DNA of 55,168 bases from Succinimonas amylolytica DSM 2873. GTDB taxonomy: Bacteria; Pseudomonadota; Gammaproteobacteria; Enterobacterales; Succinivibrionaceae. Location of the stretch: positions 1,959,570 through 2,014,737 of the forward strand of contig NZ_KB899636.1 in NCBI RefSeq assembly GCF_000378405.1, in the 5' to 3' direction. The stretch's first letter is position 1. Every line of letters starts with the position of its first letter. Below, one piece after another: positions 20,601-28,660 of this stretch. Position numbers and translations under genes: made by a program. Below the pieces are notes generated by a model. It did not search any database. It had not been told where the DNA came from and saw only the letters and a list, made by a program, of their open reading frames with translations.

Positions 20601-20892
20601 AGCCGTGGTGCTTCAGGCGGAGGACTTTATTGCCGGCCAGAAGAAATCTCAGGGAAAGGACAGGTCTAAGGTCAGCGGAAATAATCTTGAAGGCCGGATT
20701 CTGACCATGATCGGCTGTTCCATTTTTGAAGGCAGGGAGTGGAATCTTGTCAGGAATTTAAGGAATTACTGTTTTCACAGTTCCTGTCAGGTCAGCGCCG
20801 CGATAACCGCAGATCTGAAAAATCAGAGAAAGCTTCTTGGCAGAATAATAAGAAGAATTGACAGCATGCTTTATGATGAGGACGGAAAGTAA
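17629..20892 (+). CDS. Tandem CARF-HEPN (double Csx1-like) ribonuclease
   Basis: One 1087-residue chain holds two copies of a Csx1-type unit. Copy 1 opens with LISFLGKGEY (10-19) and has the ligand-pocket motif DITYG (181-185), a form of the DxTHG signature. A helical region with R460-x4-H465 follows. Copy 2 opens with LFSFIGAGDY (523-532), has DITHC (714-718), and ends in a HEPN domain with R1045-x4-H1050. In type III CRISPR systems Csx1 is a homodimer: the paired CARF domains bind cyclic oligoadenylate and switch on the HEPN RNase. Here the dimer would form within one chain. Both R-x4-H motifs are intact, so both halves may contribute to the active site. ATG 17653 is an alternative start. 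No cas gene lies within 29 kb; the neighbours are the RavA/ViaA/kinase genes. Domain assignment is from motifs, so it is likely but unproven. Confidence 0.8.
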   Translation: MNSSPLSAMLISFLGKGEYWPASYSYPDCEPITCRYGAVAFMAYLKEHKNVTINRLVICGTDSSSWTLLPSYLEDLAARIFGTDQDPAAVMEGLRKVSRGASARELARLASASRGADFGAEFSEALKAFENDLSQVLQPAGLVPILIRHAEDFSTYDRQTDLLHAIQDAGLVTGDTRIYLDITYGLRIMSFMIFTSFQSLCYTSGIKISGICYSPEYMPRSEPAERLSFIEGIKNRLRFLKRTAPDLFQKKKHEVVEILNSLKQPQTSRSQGNAPSGPSQPRPSRVCFLDSIAGLLQDAAAVNRFRVSLDPLEFEPQLRGNGTSGRNDCWTPEEARKLREISYRLNVCDYDAAGPLQALKERIKSGAGRKEVSEILDQTFSWTDSYFGSREPAVRSRALKKLAARYLDAGDYLHAVNSCYRAINEIEFAGQTGGGEQELRGLIRRRYGSDFENVFIKQLRAMVVHLNDKTEVLDDSKAFIHRMIAVDNDNIIDAAELRNYFRKCFAALGVDCAPQPESRGHVLFSFIGAGDYGHASYRYRDPFRPDAHDFDLENSGAIGVSLAARMCGLSCKGSSGSAEKASGLTRFVILGTQTSNWRVILESLDQEFIRKHSLSENVSGGGSGAAGESSIAAAFQALKQEVTENLGREDNVRGVLPEECLKKLNAFFKTARDSLGLEIVLAATDDSIANPEVQNSIVGVIAANVRNGDRVSLDITHCYRIVPILSICALLYLTAVRQIVVEHIFYGDVPMETEFKELNGLKKAQLPDEESFSRAAAEITAVLGDVSGTENLSGSVYDMRNLHRLVEYAAAINQYHASGNLEFLRPLIETEFCKKDFASYVDFINGVILDNISMFRASAEFLNPVVARLEQGIGDPLLRTLKDDMLRGLQWVKELSDDNTDFGIRLLLQKSSTALENRNYIFCYITCYEAMQKISKRERQFIEMYCNKGRIRISEHRFIADADLPQEQKDIISRINQGLDKKEQKAADDGTAVVLQAEDFIAGQKKSQGKDRSKVSGNNLEGRILTMIGCSIFEGREWNLVRNLRNYCFHSSCQVSAAITADLKNQRKLLGRIIRRIDSMLYDEDGK

Positions 20893-21056
20893 CCCCGAGG
20901 GGGCTTTCCCGGGAGATCTGTTTTTCCGGAAGTCGGGGGCTCCGGTGTTCCGCCTTTCCCGATAAATGTGTCAGGCTAGGTGCCGGAAGATAAAAAAGGA
21001 GCCGGCTTCTTCTGATGCTGCAGTCACGTAAACTTCTCCAAAAACCGCAGTAACAG

Positions 21057-21083
21057 TCTGAGCAGCTTTAAAAGCTGTTCAGA
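21057..21083. repeat. 27-base inverted repeat downstream of rlhA
   Basis: Arms of 13 bases pair with one mismatch around a central base, 13 bases beyond the rlhA stop. There is no T run, so it is at best part of a transcript-end structure. Confidence 0.4.
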
Positions 21084-21095
21084 TTCAAAACAGGG

Positions 21096-22949
21096 TCAGC
21101 TAAACAGATCCTTTTTTACAGGCCCAGTCAGGATCATCCGGCACTTCCTGCAGTCCGTGCTGACCTCGAAGATGCTCCCGCCGATTTCCATATAAAGCTT
21201 CTGCGGCCTGGCATGATCTCTTTTGGTACAGAGGTGGAAGCAGTAATGGAGACAGTGCTTTGATACCAGTACCGACACCGGTTCCTCCGGTTTTCGGCTC
21301 TCGTAGGAGGGGGCAGGGGAAATACCGCCGTGTGCGATAAAGAATTCTCTTGCAGATCTGTTATGCAGGTTGGCCCGGAAATCCAGCTCCCGTTCCTCGG
21401 GAGGCAGCGGATTATCTCCGGAAATGGTCCGGGCTATTTCCGGGCGGGCGGCGCGCTTTTTGTTTTCCAGATCCTGAAGGGCCTCCCGCCGCAGCCGGTT
21501 GATGAAGCTCTGCGGCATGAACCAGCAGTGCTCAAGAACGGTCCGGAAATCCTTAAGCTCATATACGGAATCGCCCAGCCGTCCCAGCTTATCCCGCAGA
21601 TTTTTTTCCAGAAGCTCCCGATCCTTTGCCGGAGCCGGTTCCGGCAGGGTAACCTCGGCACTTCCCGTAAATCCGGTTTCGTCAGAAGCCTTCAGAATCG
21701 CGCCGGCTGCCGTCTCTCTATATTCCAGGGCAAGCTCCAGCCTTCTTACGGCAGCACCATCTCCCGACAGCAGCCGGTCAAAGGCCGCATCCCGGTTCCG
21801 GTAAAACACGGTTCCCGGGGGGATCGGAGGAATTTCCTGAAAAATTTCCGCGGTTACGCTGTCCAGCATCCGGCTTACCCGGAAGCCGTGAAGCTCCCTC
21901 CGGCTGTCATAGTAGTTCAGGGAATCCCCGTTGTTCAGCACGATTCCGGGATCGGTTCTGAAGGAGAGCCGGTTCCGGTTCTGCTTTGTCAGCTTTCCGA
22001 TTCTGGCGCCCACAAATCCCGGAGCGTCGAAATTGGCGTAATTGTCCTTGTTTTCATGCAGATTGTATTCGGTAAAGCCCCGGTTAAAGCTCTTTTCGAT
22101 ATCCGGTTCAAAGGCGGTTACGGTTTTGCCGCAGGAGCTTCTTCCCAGATCCGGACGTTTTCTGAAAATATCGTCCAGAAGCCGGCGGTAAAAGGCGGTA
22201 ACATTTCTGACATATCCGGCATCCTTGAGGCGGCCTTCGATTTTAAAGGAGCTTATTCCGGCATCAATAAGCTCCTCCAGATTCTGGCGGTGGCTGAGAT
22301 CCTTCAGAGACAGCAGGTAGCGATCCCGGGCCAGAGGGCTTCCGTCAGCCCGGAAGAGACTCTGCTTTACCCGGCAGAGCTGGGCGCATTCCCCCCGGTT
22401 GGCGCTTCTTCCGGTGAGGGCGCAGCTAAGATAGCAGCGTCCGCTTACACCGGCACAGAGAGCTCCGTGCACAAACGCCTCCAGTCTGATGCCGGTGCGG
22501 GAGGAGATATTGCGGATTTCTGACAGGGACATTTCCCGGGGCAGTACAGCCTGACTGAAGCCCTGCTTTTCCAGAAACACAAACTTCGCGGGGGTTTCGC
22601 TGTCCTGCTGGGTGCTGGCGTGAAGCTCCAGCGGGGGCAGTTGCCCCGCCAGAAGTCCGTAGTCCTGAATAATCAGGGCATCTGCTCCGGCTTCATAAAG
22701 GCGGAAGGCCAGATCCCGGGCAGCGGCAAGCTCGCTGTCTGTGAGAATGGTATTGAGAGTGACGTGAACCTTCACCCGGAAAAGGTGGGCGTAATCACAC
22801 AGCTTTTTAATGTCCTCCAGAGAATTCCCGGCATTTGCCCGGGCTCCGAAGCCGGGACCTCCGATATAGACCGCATCCGCCCCGCTGTCCACGGCCGTGA
22901 GGCCACAGGTCAGATCCCGGGCCGGGGCCAGAAGCTCAATCAGGCGCAT
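21096..22949 (-). CDS. rlhA: 23S rRNA 5-hydroxycytidine synthase RlhA (peptidase U32 family)
   Basis: A 617-residue U32-family protein very close to E. coli RlhA (YdcP), which hydroxylates C2501 of 23S rRNA using prephenate-dependent chemistry and an iron-sulfur centre. Shared features are the ELLAPARD start, DAVYIGGPGFGAR, LELHASTQ, the FVHGALC and GRCYLSCALTGRSANRGECAQLCR cysteine segment, the FKIEGRLKD motif and the C-terminal DUF3656 region with KHCLHYCFHLC and DCRKCRM, giving further cysteines. YegQ-type relatives lack that last part. The start lies 2 bases after the stop of the msbA-like gene, so both are one transcription unit. Confidence 0.9.
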   Translation of the reverse strand: MRLIELLAPARDLTCGLTAVDSGADAVYIGGPGFGARANAGNSLEDIKKLCDYAHLFRVKVHVTLNTILTDSELAAARDLAFRLYEAGADALIIQDYGLLAGQLPPLELHASTQQDSETPAKFVFLEKQGFSQAVLPREMSLSEIRNISSRTGIRLEAFVHGALCAGVSGRCYLSCALTGRSANRGECAQLCRVKQSLFRADGSPLARDRYLLSLKDLSHRQNLEELIDAGISSFKIEGRLKDAGYVRNVTAFYRRLLDDIFRKRPDLGRSSCGKTVTAFEPDIEKSFNRGFTEYNLHENKDNYANFDAPGFVGARIGKLTKQNRNRLSFRTDPGIVLNNGDSLNYYDSRRELHGFRVSRMLDSVTAEIFQEIPPIPPGTVFYRNRDAAFDRLLSGDGAAVRRLELALEYRETAAGAILKASDETGFTGSAEVTLPEPAPAKDRELLEKNLRDKLGRLGDSVYELKDFRTVLEHCWFMPQSFINRLRREALQDLENKKRAARPEIARTISGDNPLPPEERELDFRANLHNRSAREFFIAHGGISPAPSYESRKPEEPVSVLVSKHCLHYCFHLCTKRDHARPQKLYMEIGGSIFEVSTDCRKCRMILTGPVKKDLFS

Positions 22950-22951
22950 GG

Positions 22952-24757
22952 CTAGACCTCCGCCGTGGCGTTTTCGGGAGCCGGTCCGGCCGCCGCTGCC
23001 TTTACATTGTGCAGGCTGAAATAGGCTCCCTTTCGGGCCATAAGCTCCTCATGAGTGCCTTCCTCGGCAATGCGCCCGTCGTTTATCACCAGAATCCGGG
23101 AGGAGTTTTCAATAGTGGAGAGCCGGTGGGCGATGATGAAGACCGTGCGGTTCTTCATCAGGTTGGCCAGAGCTTCCTGAACGATCTTTTCAGCCTTGTT
23201 GTCCAGAGCGCTGGTGGCTTCGTCCAGAATGACAATAGGGGCGTTTTTGATAAAGGCCCGGGCAATGGCGATGCGCTGTCTCTGTCCGCCGGAAAGTCTG
23301 GTGCCGTGTTCGCCGATTTCGGTGCTGAGACCGTCGGGGAGAGCATCAATGAACTCTGTCAGACAGGCACCTTCAAGAGCGGCTCTCATTTCCGCGTCGC
23401 TGGCTTCCGGCCGGGCGATTCTGATGTTTTCTTCAATGGTGGTGTTGAACAGGAAGTTGTCTTGGAAGACGTAGGCGATGCTGTCCCGGAGCGAGGTCAG
23501 AGAATATTCCCGGATATCCCGGCCGTCAATGAGGATCTGCCCCCCGGTAACTTCGTAGAGCCGGGGAAGCAGACTCACAATGGTAGATTTTCCGCCGCCG
23601 CTGTTACCGACCAGTGCCACGGAGGAGGATTTGGGAGCGCGGAATGAGACTCCCCGGAGCACCTCGTTTTCAGGATTATAGGCAAAATGCACCTCCCGGA
23701 ATTCGATGGCGTCCCTGATTTCCCGGAGCTCCGGTTTTCTGGCAGACTGTTCCTGAAGCTCTTCCGCATCTGTTACGGTCTGTACCTCGAAGATTTCGTA
23801 GATACGCCCCAGAGCCACGATGGACTGCTGTACCTGAATGTAGTTGTTGCCGATGGATTTCAGCGGCGTATAGAGCATAATCAGGGCGGCCAGGAAGGAG
23901 ACGAAGGTGCCGCTGGTGATGATGCCGTTAACGATCATGTATCCGCCGCAGGCAATTACCAGTGCCACCCCCACAGAGGCCACAATATGCATGAAGGGGG
24001 ACAGCCAGTTGGTATCCCGGATCATCTTCATGCTCATTTTGAAGCTCCCTTGGGCCGCCTCCTCGAAGCTGTCCATCATGTGCCGGTTCAGGTTGTAGCT
24101 CTTGATAACCCGGTTTCCGCTGGCCACCTCGCCGTAGAGATTGAGAATGGCGGAGCTGAGCACCATGGTTTTTTTCATGATTTTCTTAATTTTCTTCCTG
24201 ACGATGCTCATGGGGAGAATGATAAACAGCATTACAGCCAGGGCGATGATGGTGAGATGCCAGGAGTTCCAGATCAGCACGCCAACCAGGGCTACTGACG
24301 AGAAGAACTTGGTCAGAAACAGCTTGATATTGGAGATGAGTCCGGTAGCCGCCTGCTCGGCATCATTGAAGTAGCGGAACAGAATAGTGCCGGAATCGTT
24401 GGCATCGAAGTATCCGGTGTCCATGCGGAGCAGCTTGGCGAAGAGCTTCCTCCGGAGATCCAGAGTAATGCGGTTTCCCACATAGCCGTTAACCCAGGCG
24501 GACAGGTAGATGAATACTCCCTGGATAATGGTGAACCCCACGATGATGAAGGGGACCCAGCGGGAGAATTCCTCCTGCCTTTCCACCATCAGATTGTCCA
24601 TGAACGGCTTCAGAAACCAGGCAATCACGGCATCAAGCGCTCCTACCGGTGCGGTCAGGAGGAGCCCCAGCACCGCCATGGCAAGATAGGGTCTGAGAAA
24701 GGGATAGAACTTGGAATAGGCGTCAAGGAATTCGCTTTTTTTTCGGAAATCTGGCAT
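22952..24757 (-). CDS. msbA: MsbA-like lipid A / lipid ABC exporter
   Basis: A 601-residue half-transporter with a six-helix membrane domain followed by an ATPase domain: Walker A GNSGGGKST near residue 373, Q-loop YVFQDN, signature LSGGQRQR, Walker B IVILDEATSALD and the switch histidine in IIAHRLS. It functions as a homodimer in the inner membrane. The overall layout and length fit MsbA, which flips lipid A with core sugars to the outer leaflet. In E. coli msbA is followed by lpxK. Here it is followed by rlhA with a 2-base gap. Other type IV ABC exporters are similar, so the exact substrate is not certain. Confidence 0.8.
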   Translation of the reverse strand: MPDFRKKSEFLDAYSKFYPFLRPYLAMAVLGLLLTAPVGALDAVIAWFLKPFMDNLMVERQEEFSRWVPFIIVGFTIIQGVFIYLSAWVNGYVGNRITLDLRRKLFAKLLRMDTGYFDANDSGTILFRYFNDAEQAATGLISNIKLFLTKFFSSVALVGVLIWNSWHLTIIALAVMLFIILPMSIVRKKIKKIMKKTMVLSSAILNLYGEVASGNRVIKSYNLNRHMMDSFEEAAQGSFKMSMKMIRDTNWLSPFMHIVASVGVALVIACGGYMIVNGIITSGTFVSFLAALIMLYTPLKSIGNNYIQVQQSIVALGRIYEIFEVQTVTDAEELQEQSARKPELREIRDAIEFREVHFAYNPENEVLRGVSFRAPKSSSVALVGNSGGGKSTIVSLLPRLYEVTGGQILIDGRDIREYSLTSLRDSIAYVFQDNFLFNTTIEENIRIARPEASDAEMRAALEGACLTEFIDALPDGLSTEIGEHGTRLSGGQRQRIAIARAFIKNAPIVILDEATSALDNKAEKIVQEALANLMKNRTVFIIAHRLSTIENSSRILVINDGRIAEEGTHEELMARKGAYFSLHNVKAAAAGPAPENATAEV

Positions 24758-25131
24758 GTTCGGGACTTTTACTATAGGAGGAGACAGAGGATCTGCCGGC
24801 TGAAAACGGCCGGAAAACTACCTTTTAAATGATAAACCAAAGAGCCCCCGTTTATCAAGGAATCCCCGGCTAATCCGGCTAGTCCGGCAAAGACTGTCTC
24901 GGCCGGGGTGCTGAATGGTCTTGGGGCTGGCGGTTTTAGGCGTATTGTAATGTGTCATTATCCTCCGGCCAGGATTTCCTCCGGCTGATTTCTTTCTGTT
25001 CCCTTTCAATTCCTTTCCGTTCCTTGCTCCTGCTCCCTTCTCCGGCGCGCGGATTACCGGGGTGTTAAGGCTTAGTTTACGCTGAAGTCAGAAACAGGTC
25101 TTATGATGGCGCAGTTTTTACGGAGATTTTT
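24758..25131. other. Intergenic stretch between msbA and traV
   Basis: Divergent promoter region. The minus-strand frame at 24818-25009 is unsupported. No traB or other transfer gene remains upstream of the traV-like gene. Confidence 0.3.
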
Positions 25132-25623
25132 ATGAAAAGTGCATATTTTTCAGTTCTGGCTCTAATGACAGCCGGGTGTTCGGGACTGGGTATCGGATCC
25201 GAGGAGTACGGCTGCCGCGGACTTCCGGAGGGTACACAGTGCCACAGCGCCCGGGAGGTTTACCGGAGTCAGGGAAATTTTTTTGGGGGCCGGGAATCCC
25301 CGGGGGCGGGAAGCATCCCGGCAGCCGCAGAGGCTGTCCCTGAATCCGGATCTGTCCGGCCGGCGGAGATTTTCGGGAGACGGCTGTACCGCTATCCGGA
25401 GGATGTGGCAATTACCGTGGTAAACGGTTATACCGACAGAGACGGCACGGCGCATTCCACGTCCCTGCTGCTTAACAGTCTGGACAACGGCTACTGGTAC
25501 CGGGGTGCGGATCCAAAGATCCCGGATTATGTTCTCAATGCAGATATTCCGGACGGAAGCTCCGGTCCGGAAGTGGCGGTTCCCTTCCGGGAAGAGACCG
25601 GAGCCGGAACAGCCCGGCGTTGA
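25132..25623 (+). CDS. TraV-like conjugative transfer lipoprotein
   Basis: A 163-residue lipoprotein. The signal sequence ends in a lipobox (LMTAGC), and the mature part starts with the spaced cysteines of TraV-type proteins: YGCRG, then GTQCHSAREVY. In F-like and SXT-like type IV secretion systems TraV sits in the outer membrane as part of the core complex with TraK and TraB. The middle is low complexity, and the final part beyond residue 85 (GRRLYRYPEDVAITV) is not clearly TraV. The pilin-like gene follows with its start 32 bases on. The order traV then traA is that of SXT/R391-type elements. No other tra gene is present. Confidence 0.6.
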   Translation: MKSAYFSVLALMTAGCSGLGIGSEEYGCRGLPEGTQCHSAREVYRSQGNFFGGRESPGAGSIPAAAEAVPESGSVRPAEIFGRRLYRYPEDVAITVVNGYTDRDGTAHSTSLLLNSLDNGYWYRGADPKIPDYVLNADIPDGSSGPEVAVPFREETGAGTARR

Positions 25624-25655
25624 TTGGTGTTTGTTTGGTTATGGAGGAATTTGTG

Positions 25656-26027
25656 ATGAAGTCTTTTGCTAAGTGTAAGTGTCTAATGCAGGTTAACTGG
25701 CGGGTGATTGCCATGGCGGCGGGACTCTGCCTTGCGGAGAATGCTCTTGCCGGTACCGGAGGCGATGAGTTTGCCGATGTCTGGGATACTCTTAAGGAAT
25801 GGATACAGGGAACTCTCGGCCGGGTTATCGCCGGCAGCATGATCCTGGTGGGAATTGTGGCCGGAGTGGCCAGACAGAGCATCAGTGCCTTTGCAGTGGG
25901 TATTGGCGGCGGTATCGGGATGTACAACACGCCTACAGTTATTGAAAGTGTGCTGAGCGCCTCTCTGGGAAGCCTGCAGGAAACCGAGGCTGCTTTCCTG
26001 AACGAACTCCTGGCGGCGGGCATGTAG
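25656..26027 (+). CDS. TraA-like conjugative pilin
   Basis: A 123-residue prepilin with a long signal peptide ending in ENALA, then a mature part of about 90 residues with a short amphipathic start (DVWDTLKEWIQGTLG) and two hydrophobic segments joined by a small basic turn (GVARQSISAFAVGIGGG). This layout fits the TraA pilin of SXT/R391-type conjugation systems. ATG 25656 is chosen over 25620 because GGAGG lies 7 bases upstream. With the traV-like gene it forms a two-gene remnant or specialised unit; none of the ATPase, channel or relaxase genes are nearby. Confidence 0.6.
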   Translation: MKSFAKCKCLMQVNWRVIAMAAGLCLAENALAGTGGDEFADVWDTLKEWIQGTLGRVIAGSMILVGIVAGVARQSISAFAVGIGGGIGMYNTPTVIESVLSASLGSLQETEAAFLNELLAAGM

Positions 26028-26034
26028 GCAAATT

Positions 26035-26058
26035 CTCCGGGGCTGGAAGTCCCCGGAG
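26035..26058. repeat. Perfect 8-bp hairpin after the pilin gene
   Basis: CTCCGGGG and CCCCGGAG flank an 8-base loop, 7 bases past the pilin stop and 46 bases from the end of the convergent ATPase gene. It may end or protect either transcript. No T run is present. Confidence 0.45.
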
Positions 26059-26103
26059 GTTCCGGCGCTGTCAGTTCCTGACGCTTTCAGTTTCACCGGA
26101 GTG

Positions 26104-27747
26104 TCAGATCTTCTGCCACCTGGTGATCCTTCTGTCCTGTGCGGACACCACCAGGGCGATTTTCTCGGTGTTTTCGGATCCGTTTTCAGAAAAGGCGTTC
26201 CGGAGTTCGGTTCCGGTTTCGGAAAGGAGTGCTTCGGCATCCTCCCCGGGCCCGGCAAGCCGGAGTCTGATAACGGTACGGCAGTTTTTCCAGTTCTTAA
26301 GGTACTCGGCGGCAATATCCGGAGCACTGGCGGTTCCGGTATCCGCTCTTTCCGCGGCCAGTCCGGACAGGAGAAGAATGGTGAAGACGATGTCCCGGAG
26401 GTTCCGGCTGTTTTCGAAGGAATCCTGCCTGTCAAAGGCAAGGAGGGCGAGTCCGCGGTTCAGAGCGGCCACCAGGGCTTCCGGATAACCGCCAGTAAGA
26501 CCTTCCCGGACTCCGGAGGCGATATCCCCGATATCCGCCTCCGATACCGGGGTCTCGCTGACCAGCGTGAAGTAGATCGCCAGCAGGGTTACGGTGGTGT
26601 TCAGATTCGGCGGAGTCAGAATCACTCTCCGGCGGCCCAGCTCGTTCTTGATGGTGCGCACGGACAGGTATCCGGTGTGGTAGAGAGCGCTGCCTGGCGG
26701 GGTACCGATGTAGCCGTAGTTTTCCTTAAGGGAGTAGGGGCCGCTCAGCACCTCCATAATATTGCTCAGGATATCCTCCGGGAGGCTGCGGAGCCAGTTT
26801 ACGGCCAGGGAGGCGTACCGCCCGCCGCTTTCCGGCCAGTAGTTCCGGAATCCTGCTGCGGGGTTTGCCAGAAATCGCATGAGGGAGCGGGGGTTTATCA
26901 CTTCTACCGGAGAGTCTATGGTCATGCGGTAGCCGCCGTAATACCGGTTAATGCTCCGGAGCAGCTGTTTCTGATCGCAGCCGAGAACCTGGGCGGCCCG
27001 GGAGAGTTCATTTCCCATGAACCCGGAAACATCATCGGGAGTAAAGCCCAGAAGAGCGGCGTTTTCAGAATCCAGAGTCAGGTTGATATAGCTGCTGAAA
27101 ATGGCAAACATTTCGGAAAGCGGTACCGGCATTACCCCGGTTACCAGCAGGAATCTGAGATTTCCGATGGAGCTGTTTACGATGGTGAAGAATTCCGTGA
27201 GATAGAGGCTGAAGGCCTTGATCTGCTCCTCGGGAAGTCCGGGAAGACTCAGCGGGGCGTCATAGTTGTCAATAAGAAGCACCGTTTTTCTTTTGCTGTT
27301 CTCCAGAAGACTTCCCATAAGCTCGGGACCGCGGTGCGTCAGGGGGATATGGAGACTGTCGCCTTTTCTGGCATAGAGATCCGTGTCGCTCAGCCGGGCG
27401 GCCTCTTCAATAGCCGCGCAGACATGGGTGTCCAGACTTTTGACGCTTTCGTAGCTGCCGCCGAAGTCTATGGTGATTACGTTATATTCTCCGGTATCTC
27501 TCCAGTGTCCGGCGATTTTAAGACCTTCAAAGTATTCCGTGCCGTGGGCAAACAGCGAGGCCAGCGCAGACAGGAGCAGGGTTTTTCCGAAATTGGCCGG
27601 CCGGGTCAGAATAAAGGGGCCGTTGAACACCGCAATCTCAAAAATGTAGTCGGTTTTGTCCACATAGGTGCGGCCGGAGCGGCGCAGCTCCTCGAAATCG
27701 TTGCCGGTGCCGGGAAGAGCTCCGGTAATGGCTGTAGTCTCTGTCAT
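26104..27747 (-). CDS. AAA-like ATPase of the DUF1703 group, nuclease end degenerate
   Basis: A 547-residue relative of the AAA-ATPase-like/DUF1703 proteins. The N-terminal signature is present: YVDKTDYI, then Walker A LTRPANFGKT (G54-K55-T56), and a Walker B-like VLLIDNYDAPL, followed by the YGGYR-type middle. In full members the C terminus is a PD-(D/E)XK nuclease with a conserved ELK. Here the last 100 residues show no D...E-x-K pattern, whereas the paralogue at 44222-45991 has it. This copy may therefore be a non-cleaving ATPase. The usual RPRRFGKT is altered to RPANFGKT. ATG 27747 has AGAGG 5 bases upstream; 27783 is the longer alternative. Biological role is unknown. Confidence 0.65.
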   Translation of the reverse strand: MTETTAITGALPGTGNDFEELRRSGRTYVDKTDYIFEIAVFNGPFILTRPANFGKTLLLSALASLFAHGTEYFEGLKIAGHWRDTGEYNVITIDFGGSYESVKSLDTHVCAAIEEAARLSDTDLYARKGDSLHIPLTHRGPELMGSLLENSKRKTVLLIDNYDAPLSLPGLPEEQIKAFSLYLTEFFTIVNSSIGNLRFLLVTGVMPVPLSEMFAIFSSYINLTLDSENAALLGFTPDDVSGFMGNELSRAAQVLGCDQKQLLRSINRYYGGYRMTIDSPVEVINPRSLMRFLANPAAGFRNYWPESGGRYASLAVNWLRSLPEDILSNIMEVLSGPYSLKENYGYIGTPPGSALYHTGYLSVRTIKNELGRRRVILTPPNLNTTVTLLAIYFTLVSETPVSEADIGDIASGVREGLTGGYPEALVAALNRGLALLAFDRQDSFENSRNLRDIVFTILLLSGLAAERADTGTASAPDIAAEYLKNWKNCRTVIRLRLAGPGEDAEALLSETGTELRNAFSENGSENTEKIALVVSAQDRRITRWQKI

Positions 27748-28014
27748 GAATGCCTCTTTGCTGCAGTTAGCGGTTTCTGTCATCGTCCCCCGGCTATTAT
27801 CCTGCCGTGACTTTCAGGAAAAAATGAACCGGATACCGAAAACGAAAGCGGCGGATGACAGATTATTTGAAATATGACAGATATCACGGTCCTGAGAGAC
27901 AGGTAAGCACTATGAATAATGAAGCCCCCGGAAATGGGGGCCTGCTTTTGGGGAGAGACTGTACCGTAATCCCGGAGATCCGGCGCTCTCTTTAATATCA
28001 GACCGGCTGCGGCA

Positions 28015-28521
28015 TTAATGACGCGGGCCGTGTCCGCCGCCATGGGAACGGGATCCGCCGGACGGCCCGGGCCTATAGGCCGGACCATGGGAAGATCCGT
28101 GTCCGCCACCTGGCCCTGGCTTGTAGGCCGGAGCATGAGAAGGGCCGGAGTGATGCCCTGTCGGACCGTAGTGGTGTCCCGGTCCTACCGGACGGGGACC
28201 CGGACCGCCATGGTGATGATGCGGCGGCGGAGGCGGGGCATGATGGTGATGCCGTGGCGGCGGAGGCGGGGCATGATGGTGATGCCGCGGCGGCGGAGGC
28301 GGGGCATGATGGTGATGCCGCGGCGGCGGAGGCGGCGGCGGCCGGTGATATCTCGGCGGCGGCGGGGGCGGCGCTATTACGTCAACCACGGTCACATTCG
28401 CCGGAGGTCCGACTACGGTTTCGGTGTAGCCGTAGTCATAGCCGTCATCAACGAGAATGCAGCCTGTCAGCATGGAAAGAGCTATTGCCATTCCAGTAAC
28501 GGAAATTACTGATTTCAGCAT
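28015..28521 (-). CDS. His/Pro-rich lipoprotein (168 residues)
   Basis: The signal sequence ends in the lipobox LTGC, giving a lipoprotein. The mature part starts ILVDDGYDYGY, then has blocks of six to seven prolines alternating with HHHH clusters, and a Gly/His/Pro tail. Histidine clusters of this kind bind nickel, zinc or copper, so a periplasmic metal buffer or chaperone is plausible, but this is inference. The smaller paralogue at 28661-28894 shares the lipobox and the VDDGY start. The gene contains a 33-base tandem repeat. Confidence 0.6.
   Translation of the reverse strand: MLKSVISVTGMAIALSMLTGCILVDDGYDYGYTETVVGPPANVTVVDVIAPPPPPPRYHRPPPPPPPRHHHHAPPPPPRHHHHAPPPPPRHHHHAPPPPPHHHHGGPGPRPVGPGHHYGPTGHHSGPSHAPAYKPGPGGGHGSSHGPAYRPGPSGGSRSHGGGHGPRH
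28221..28335. repeat. 33-base tandem repeat inside the lipoprotein gene
   Basis: About three near-identical 33-base units encode an 11-residue block, RHHHHA followed by five prolines. The near identity at DNA level points to recent expansion by slippage or unequal exchange, so copy number may vary between strains. Confidence 0.75.
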
Positions 28522-28660
28522 AAATCCTCCTGTGTTGTCATTAAGTGCCGGTGTTCAGGTTTACCGGACTAAACATTCCAAAACAGCCCTGGAAGGTTCT
28601 GCCGCACATTATCGGGAAGACAGCGGCAGGGCAGGATCTCCGCAGGGAATATCCTCATAA

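Noticed and set aside
21330-22523. 397-codon frame on the plus strand
   Set aside because: Antisense to rlhA, whose protein matches its family end to end; the antisense product has no domain.
26101-27810. 569-codon frame on the plus strand
   Set aside because: Antisense to the AAA/DUF1703 ATPase, which has a P-loop and family motifs; the antisense frame is a by-product of GC-rich codon use.
26101-27810. Idea that traV-traA extends into a longer tra operon
   Set aside because: The next gene is on the opposite strand and is an AAA/DUF1703 protein; no other tra family was found in either direction.
28221-28335. Short tandem repeats considered as a CRISPR array
   Set aside because: Units are contiguous without spacers and encode a Pro/His repeat in a lipoprotein.
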